Positions 59,025 to 64,000 of a stretch of 64,000 bases of DNA are shown piece by piece (position 1 is the stretch's first letter; the number at the start of each line of letters is the position of its first letter). Under the pieces are notes generated by a model that made no database searches, had not been told where the DNA came from, and was given only the letters and a program-made list of their open reading frames with translations. Source of the DNA: G963422745 sp965214285. GTDB taxonomy: Bacteria > Actinomycetota > Acidimicrobiia > Acidimicrobiales > Aldehydirespiratoraceae. Both the position numbers and the translations under genes were made by a program. The stretch is from positions 186,001 to 250,000 of the forward strand of contig OZ243946.1 in assembly GCA_965214285.1 (NCBI GenBank). The letters are read 5' to 3'.

Positions 59025-60194
59025 ATGCTCTCGTCGTCCGCAGCCGGATGCCTGCTGGCAGCAGCCCTGCTGGCTGCCTCCTGTGCAGGCACGGGCCATC
59101 AGGATGCTGAGAGTCCACAGGATCCGTCGGCGGGCGTTGCCGCAGCCGGGCCAGAGCAGGACCCGGACGGCCTGGATCCGGACGAGGAGCCCGCTGCCGC
59201 GGGTCAGCCGGCACGAGACGACGGAAGCGACGGGACGGGCACTGCTCTGTCCTTGCCGCCGACGCTGACGGAAACGCCGATGGAGGAGATCAACCGCCTC
59301 TTCGCAGAGATCGCGGGCTACGACATCGGAGCCATAGCCGACTGCATGACCGACGCCGGCTACCCCCAGTACGAAGAGGCGGCGTCTGAGCTCGAGGCCC
59401 GCGGCGATCTGCGCCCGGAGCCCACCAGCAGGAACCCGATGCAGATCGCGCCCCACACCGGCCAACAGGCCCGAAGCCACGGGATGATCGGCATCCGCAA
59501 CCTCTGGCCGCCCATATGGTCCGACCCGGAGGTGCGCACCAACGACCGCGGCTACCTGGCAGCCGCCGAGTCGTGCGGGTGGGAGGGTGTGCCAGAATGG
59601 GAGCGCAGGCTGATGCGCACGCTCGACTACGAAGCAGTCGACGCTGTGCTCCTGGAGCTCAGACCCCTCAGCTCGGCACGCAGGGATCTGTACGACGAAT
59701 TGAAGGAGGCGTTCGCCGCCGCGACGGTGCAGCCGCTCACCGACCTGCTCAGAGAACAGCTCGCCTGCGTCAGCCACAGCGGCTACCCGCAGCTCGACGC
59801 AGCCGCCGCGCCGCTCGCCGTCTACGATCCGCTGCAACCGCCGCCATGGGAAACGATCCTCCCTGGAGCTGGAGTGGAGATCGCCCCAGACCTGCCACCG
59901 GACCCCTATCTCGGGCCGTTTCATGGGCCGTTCAGCGACAATTCTGACCCGCCGGCTGAGGGGATCTACGTCGTTCGGCTCAGCGACCTCAAGGGGCCTG
60001 CGTATGTGCCGCCGGCCGCGGAGGTCGATTTCGCGCTCGCCTGGGTGCAGTGCGGGCAGGAGCTCGGGGTCATGGAACGGTTCGAGCAGCTGCAGCACGA
60101 AGCCCGCATCCCGATCCTCGTCCAGTACGAGACCCCCATCCTCGACCTGCGCCAAGAACTCGAGGACCTGCTCGCCAGAGTGTCGGAGCTATAG
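59025..60194 (+). CDS. Predicted lipoprotein, module copy 1, second gene
   Basis: This 389-residue protein starts MLSSSAAGCLLAAALLAASC (lipobox Cys20), has an acidic spacer (EQDPDGLDPDEEPAAA), then DCMTDAGYPQYEEAASELEA. QARSHGMIGIRNLWPP, TVQPLTDLLREQLACVSHSGYPQLD and a C-terminal VQCGQELGVMERFEQLQHEARIPIL follow. It shares the layout of the gene 42 bp upstream, so the two are distant paralogues likely made as a pair. The n-region lacks a basic residue, so the true start may lie upstream. It is a near-duplicate of 62716-63921. Confidence 0.78.
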   Translation: MLSSSAAGCLLAAALLAASCAGTGHQDAESPQDPSAGVAAAGPEQDPDGLDPDEEPAAAGQPARDDGSDGTGTALSLPPTLTETPMEEINRLFAEIAGYDIGAIADCMTDAGYPQYEEAASELEARGDLRPEPTSRNPMQIAPHTGQQARSHGMIGIRNLWPPIWSDPEVRTNDRGYLAAAESCGWEGVPEWERRLMRTLDYEAVDAVLLELRPLSSARRDLYDELKEAFAAATVQPLTDLLREQLACVSHSGYPQLDAAAAPLAVYDPLQPPPWETILPGAGVEIAPDLPPDPYLGPFHGPFSDNSDPPAEGIYVVRLSDLKGPAYVPPAAEVDFALAWVQCGQELGVMERFEQLQHEARIPILVQYETPILDLRQELEDLLARVSEL

Positions 60195-60197
60195 CCG

Positions 60198-60350
60198 ATG
60201 AGGTCACGTCCCCTTGGCGCTCTTACCGTGGCGGGCTGCCTGGCGTCGCGGGCTGCGGCGACGACGGCGACGGCGAAGCACCGTGCCGTGTTGCCGCGGT
60301 TCTCGAGGGGCGGTCCCAGGCCGATGTGGCCGGGCTGCCAGTCGTCGCAG
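60198..60350 (+). pseudogene. Possible lipoprotein 5' fragment
   Basis: ATG at 60198 begins MRSRPLGALTVAG. A one-base frame change would continue as LPGVAGCGDDGDGEAP, a convincing lipobox and spacer like the neighbouring lipoproteins. The frame then enters cassette D. I take it as a decayed start of another family member, with low certainty. Confidence 0.3.
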
Positions 60351-60577
60351 AGGCACTGTCGGGGGCCGATCTACGCCCCTGGCCGCCCGAGCCCAGCGTC
60401 CCGAGTGGGGTGGCCGCGAAGAAAATCGCGATTCGCGTCCGAGATTTCGGGTCGTGCCGGACAGATACAGATCAGAGACCTCCCGCAGCGGCCGTTGATG
60501 CGGCCCGATCCGACAGGAGCACACCCACGATGAAGCACCCACCCCGACAGCACCCACCGGGCAACTCTCCCCACCGG
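60351..60577 (+). repeat. Leader cassette copy D
   Basis: 227-bp unit from GAGGCACTGTCGGGGGCCGA to CCCCACCGG. It contains AATCGCGATT, GACAGATACAGATCAGAGAC, the CGGCCGTTGATGCGGCCCGA stem-like block, AGGAGCACACCCACG and ATG at 60530 (MKHPPRQ). Confidence 0.8.
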
Positions 60578-60661
60578 CAGCTCGCCCGACTCCCCGCCCC
60601 CGGCCCACGGCCCCTGCCAGCGGCCCAGGGCGACCGGCCAGGCTGTCTGCCCGTCGCCGCC

Positions 60662-60888
60662 GAGGCACTGTCGGGGGCCGATCTACGCCCCTGGGCCGCC
60701 CGAGCCCAGCGTCCCGAGTGGCGTGGCCGCGAAGAAATCGCGATTCGCATACGACGTTTTGGGTCGTGCCGGACAGATACAGATCAGAGACCTCCCGCAG
60801 CGGCCGTTGATGCGGCTCGAACCGACAGGAGCACACCCACGATGAACACCTACCCCGACAGCACCCACCGGGCAACTCTCCCCACCGG
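60662..60888 (+). repeat. Leader cassette copy E
   Basis: 227-bp unit aligned end to end with copy D, with ATG at 60842 (MNTYPDST). Compared with D, one A is missing in the GAAGAAATCGCGATT core. Between E and the next gene (60889-61195) no gene is supported; a short CA repeat lies at 61147-61167. Confidence 0.8.
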
Positions 60889-61195
60889 CGCCCGCCCGGC
60901 TCCCCGGCAGCCCGACCGGAGGGCACGGCAGCAGGCGGCAGTCCGACCGAGGGTCCCGGCAGCAACCCGCTCGGCTGCCGGCCCCCGGTCAGTGGCCCTC
61001 GGCGGCTGCCCCGGCCGGCCGCCGGCCCTTCGATCTCCGAGACCGCCGCGGGTCCATGGCGAGAACCTCACGAGGTTGCCGTGACCCGCTCGACAACCCA
61101 GGAGAGGCAGGCAGCCTGAACGACCCGTAGCACACCATTCATCATCCATCCATCCGAGCAAACACACACACACACAACAACCAAGGAGAAATCCA

Positions 61196-61621
61196 ATGCT
61201 CAGAAAGGCAACCATCGCCCTGATCAGCCTCTGCCTGCTGATCCCGCTCGTCAACACCAGCGCCACGTCCGACGTCGGCGACGGGTTGGAGGCGTGCAAC
61301 TACGGCGAGATCTGTCTCCACGAGGAGACTGACAGCGGGGAGAGCGCAGCCCGCATAGAGCGGTACCGGAAGCACTTCTGGTGGAACGCCTGGCACTCCA
61401 GCTACCACTGGTGGGATTCGTGGGGTAACTACTACGTCTCCCGGAGGGTGCACAACTCTGCCGGCACCATCAGGAACCGCGACACGTCCTGCCACGTGAC
61501 GGTCATGGCCTATATCGGACCGGAGCAGTTCCGCGAGCACGAGGTGCGCAATGACGGCGTGCTCTACACCCTGAACAGCCTGGTTCACGGTGCAAACGAC
61601 CGGCATTATCGCTGTCTCTGA
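61196..61621 (+). CDS. Small secreted protein, peptidase-inhibitor-I36-like
   Basis: This 141-residue protein has a signal peptide (MLRKATIALISLCLLIPLVNTSA). The mature part starts with ACNYGEICLHEE, resembling the C-x-x-G-x-x-CL start of the I36 family. It is Trp/Tyr/His-rich in the middle (KHFWWNAWHSSYHWWDSWG), then has SRRVHNSAG, SCHVTVMAYIG and a C-terminal NDRHYRCL. Four Cys suit two disulfides. AAGGAG precedes the ATG with good spacing. The I36 assignment rests on pattern only. The stop overlaps an ATG in frame with the lipoprotein that follows (TGATG). Confidence 0.65.
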   Translation: MLRKATIALISLCLLIPLVNTSATSDVGDGLEACNYGEICLHEETDSGESAARIERYRKHFWWNAWHSSYHWWDSWGNYYVSRRVHNSAGTIRNRDTSCHVTVMAYIGPEQFREHEVRNDGVLYTLNSLVHGANDRHYRCL

Positions 61622-61644
61622 TGCGGGCCGCTGAGGCATCCCGG

Positions 61645-62700
61645 ATGAAGCCGCGTCTGCCGGCCGTCGCTGTGGCCCTGGTTCTGGGTCTGGCGGTCGC
61701 GGGCTGCGGCGACTCCGGGGAGCGCTCTGGTGAGGCCGGGCCGGCCCGGTCGGCGGCAGCGGCCGAAGGCGAGGGTCCTGACGGCTCTGTTGGTCCTTCG
61801 GCTGCTGCCGGGAGCGGTTCGGGCGGTTCCTCGACGGGGCAGGAGCCCGGTTCGGCGCCGGTTGCTGCTGTGTCGCTGGGAGAGCTTCGCAGGCTGGTCC
61901 ACGGGTGGTTGAACCCAGACGTGAGAGACGTGGGTGAGTGCATGTACGACGAGGGTTTCCCGCAGTACATGGAGTCGATGTCGGAGCTGGAGGGCGATCT
62001 GACGCTGCGGGAGCCGATGAGCATCCATCCGCTGAATTACGAGCCGATCTCGGAGAGCCAGGCCCGTCAGCACGGCATGATCGGCATCGCGCTGACATCC
62101 GGCAACAAGGTGGGCAACGTCGTGACCAGCGACCCTGCGTACTTCCAGGCGATCGAGCGGTGCAAGCATTCCCTGGGAGGCGCCTTGAGCGCTGAGCAGA
62201 CCGCGCAGATGGACTCGCTGGCTGCGTCCTTGCAGGATCTGGTCAACGAGGTGAACACGCGGTTCACGAACGCGATGATCCCCGTGATCCGGGAACTGCG
62301 CGTAGACCGGCTGAGCTGCGTGCGGGACAACGGCTATCCGTCGCTGGACGTCAAAGGCGCCCACGAGCAGGTCTCCTGGCATCCGATCCTCCAAGGCGCA
62401 GGGGTCGAACTCGCCGAGCAGCCCCCCGCGGGCGCGGCCGGCGCAGCCGCTCCGCAGCTTGAGGGCGACGCTTCGTCGACCGAAATCCGGGTGCTGCTGC
62501 CCAGCGAGATGACGCCCGTCTACCGTCCTTCGCAGTCTGAGATCGACTTCGCTGTGGTGTACGCCGAGTGCGGCAACGAGGTCGGGGCCCTCGAGCGGCT
62601 CCAAGACGCCCAAAGTTCCATCCGAGCCGAGATCCTGCCAGGGTACGAGGCGACCATCCTCGGACTCAGCGAGAGAGTCCTCGAGCTCCTCGATGGCTAG
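61645..62700 (+). CDS. Predicted lipoprotein, module copy 2, first gene
   Basis: This 351-residue duplicate of 57921-58982 has the same lipobox (LAVAGC, Cys21), spacer and domain (ECMYDEGFPQYMESMSELEGDL; QARQHGMIGIA; SCVRDNGYPSLD; YAECGNEVGALERLQ). Differences cluster in the spacer and in short polar segments. The ATG at 61645 matches copy 1; an in-frame ATG at 61621 overlapping the upstream stop would add eight residues. It is probably translated in coupling with the secreted protein. Confidence 0.8.
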   Translation: MKPRLPAVAVALVLGLAVAGCGDSGERSGEAGPARSAAAAEGEGPDGSVGPSAAAGSGSGGSSTGQEPGSAPVAAVSLGELRRLVHGWLNPDVRDVGECMYDEGFPQYMESMSELEGDLTLREPMSIHPLNYEPISESQARQHGMIGIALTSGNKVGNVVTSDPAYFQAIERCKHSLGGALSAEQTAQMDSLAASLQDLVNEVNTRFTNAMIPVIRELRVDRLSCVRDNGYPSLDVKGAHEQVSWHPILQGAGVELAEQPPAGAAGAAAPQLEGDASSTEIRVLLPSEMTPVYRPSQSEIDFAVVYAECGNEVGALERLQDAQSSIRAEILPGYEATILGLSERVLELLDG

Positions 62701-62715
62701 CCGCCCCGCTGCCGC

Positions 62716-63921
62716 ATGCTCGGCCTGAACAGGGTACTCAGCATGCTCTCGTCTCCCGTCGCAGCCGGGTGCCTGCTGGCAGCAGCCCTGCTGGCTGCAT
62801 CGTGTGCAGGCACGGGCCAGCAGAAGGCCCAGAGTCCACAGGATCCATCGGCAGGCGTTGCCGCAGCCGGGCCAGAGCAGGACCCGGACGGCCTGGATCC
62901 GGACGAGGAGCCCGCTGCCGCGGATCAGCCGCCACGAGACGACGGAAACGGCGGGACGGGCACTGCTTTGTCCTTGCCGCCGACGCTGACGGAAACGCCG
63001 ATGGAGGAGATCAACCTCCTCCTCGGAGAGCTTGATGGTTTCGACAGCAACGCCATGAACAGGTGCATGACCGAGGCGGGCTACCCCCAATCCGAAGAGT
63101 TGCAGTCCGAGCTGAGTGCCCATCTCAAGGATCAGCGCACGGATCCGCTCAGCAGAAGCCCGATGCTGATCGCGCCTCACACCGACGAACAGGCCCGCAG
63201 CCACGGGATGATCGGAATCCGCAACCTCTGGCCGCCCATATCGGCTACCCCGGGCGTGCGCACCAACGACCGCGGCTACCTGGCAGCCGAAGAGTCGTGC
63301 CGGTGGGAGGGAGTGCCAGAATGGGAGCGCACGCTGATGCGCACGCTCGATTACCAGGCAGTCGACGCTGTGCTCCAGGAGGTCAGCGACCTCAGATCAG
63401 CACGCAGGGATCTGAGGAACGAACTGAAGGAGGCGTTCGCCGCCGCGACGGTGCAGCCGCTCACCGACCTGCTCAGAGAACAGCTCGCCTGCGTCAGCCA
63501 CAACGGCTACCCGCAGCTCGACGCAGCCGCCGCGCCGCTCACCGTCTACGACCCGCTGCAACCGCCGGCATGGGAACTGATCCTGCCCGGAGCTGGAGTG
63601 GAGATCGCCCCAGACCTGCCACCGGACCCCTATCTCGGGCCGTTTCATGGGCCGTTCAGCGACAATTCTGACCCGCCGGCTGAGGGGATCTACGTCGTTC
63701 GGCTCAGCGATCTCAAAGGGCCTGCGTATGTGCCGCCGGCCGCAGAGATCGACTTCGCGCTCACCTGGGTGCAGTGCGGCCAGGAGCTAGGGGTCATGGA
63801 ACGGTTCGAGCAGCTGCAGCACGAAGCCCGCATCCCGATCCTCGTCCAGTACGAGACCCCCCTCCTCGACCTGCGCCAAGAGCTCGAGGATCTGCTCGCC
63901 AGAGTGTCAGAACTTGGTTGA
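62716..63921 (+). CDS. Predicted lipoprotein, module copy 2, second gene
   Basis: This 401-residue duplicate of 59025-60194 is nearly identical over the last ~200 residues and more diverged around residues 95-150 (LLLGELDGFDSNAMNRCMTEAGYPQSEEL). From the first ATG the signal is MLGLNRVLSMLSSPVAAGCL and onward to LLAASC, with an Arg in the n-region. An ATG at 62743 matches the start used for copy 1. It ends 79 bp before the window edge; nothing is recognised in 63922-64000. Confidence 0.78.
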   Translation: MLGLNRVLSMLSSPVAAGCLLAAALLAASCAGTGQQKAQSPQDPSAGVAAAGPEQDPDGLDPDEEPAAADQPPRDDGNGGTGTALSLPPTLTETPMEEINLLLGELDGFDSNAMNRCMTEAGYPQSEELQSELSAHLKDQRTDPLSRSPMLIAPHTDEQARSHGMIGIRNLWPPISATPGVRTNDRGYLAAEESCRWEGVPEWERTLMRTLDYQAVDAVLQEVSDLRSARRDLRNELKEAFAAATVQPLTDLLREQLACVSHNGYPQLDAAAAPLTVYDPLQPPAWELILPGAGVEIAPDLPPDPYLGPFHGPFSDNSDPPAEGIYVVRLSDLKGPAYVPPAAEIDFALTWVQCGQELGVMERFEQLQHEARIPILVQYETPLLDLRQELEDLLARVSELG

Positions 63922-64000
63922 TCTGCCCGCCGCCGATGCCCTACCCGGAGGCTGCGCAGTGGTTGCGGATCCGTCCGAAGCCGTCGGGATCCGCTCGACA

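Noticed and set aside
57187..60888. CRISPR array as explanation of the repeated units
   Set aside because: The repeats are over 130 bp, few, diverged and irregularly spaced, without short unique spacers or cas genes.
61147..61167. CA dinucleotide run as a regulatory microsatellite
   Set aside because: It has only a few perfect CA units and directly precedes an ordinary ribosome-binding site; nothing links it to a function.

Overview
The window is about 70% G+C, with GTG/TTG starts, many stop-start overlaps and a gene set typical of Actinomycetota. Markers are a Ssd/TadZ-TadA-TadB-TadC-Flp(DUF4244)-TadE block, an inositol-1-phosphate synthase, a menaquinone cluster and the order rapZ-yvcK-gap-pgk-tpiA-secG. 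I infer a free-living actinobacterium, possibly of class Acidimicrobiia. That placement is an inference, because no rRNA is present. About ten genes carry a TANNNT -10 hexamer 6-8 nt before the start codon, which suggests much leaderless transcription.

Layout. 1-1.1 kb: tail of a lipoprotein-family gene, a 26-residue membrane peptide and a repeat zone with an 18-C tract. 1.5-6 kb: tight adhesion (Tad/Flp) pilus operon; its prepilin peptidase lies far away at 43.4 kb. 6-9.6 kb: HtrA-like protease, then a cytochrome P450 divergent from a MarR regulator with a clear double palindromic operator. 9.9-11.5 kb: a frameshifted secreted protein and an intact lipoprotein. 11.6 kb: an array of GTTTAGAG(T) repeats at helical spacing. 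11.9-18.7 kb: AddA/AddB-type helicase-nuclease pair on the minus strand. 18.8-19.4 kb: VapBC toxin-antitoxin. 19.5-25.4 kb: menaquinone genes menF-menD-menH-menC, with MenF fused to an N-terminal MerR-like domain. 25.4-26.9 kb: histidine phosphatase and nucleotidyltransferase.

26.9-33.6 kb: two paralogous AbiE-type systems (AbiEi antitoxin plus AbiEii nucleotidyltransferase toxin) on the minus strand, flanking an HMG-CoA-synthase-like/thiolase pair. The toxin of the second copy is frameshifted while its antitoxin is intact. 33.8-43.1 kb: a secreted cadherin/FnIII protein, a fused class III CoA-transferase, inositol-phosphate synthase, a MaoC-like hydratase, an uncharacterised protein and a TAP-like hydrolase. 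43.4-53.5 kb: housekeeping genes (prepilin peptidase, aroB, M24 peptidase, efp, nusB, GNAT, rapZ, yvcK, gap, pgk, tpiA, secG). The gene whiA, usually between yvcK and gap, is absent there.

53.5-56.8 kb: two membrane-anchored proteins with neocarzinostatin-like repeats. 56.95 kb: tRNA-Leu(GAG). From there to the end is a duplicated accessory region: five copies of a roughly 130-230 bp non-coding cassette, each ending in a ribosome-binding site and an ATG, with two copies of a two-gene lipoprotein module. One module keeps a small secreted I36-like gene in front; the other keeps only its last 40 bases.

The most unusual recurring pattern is a set of mini-ORFs between operon genes at 3510, 4210, 23266, 48316/48351 and 57898. 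Each ends in an ATGA or GTGA overlap with the next gene's start, and several arose from small tandem duplications of the start region. They look like translational-coupling relays.
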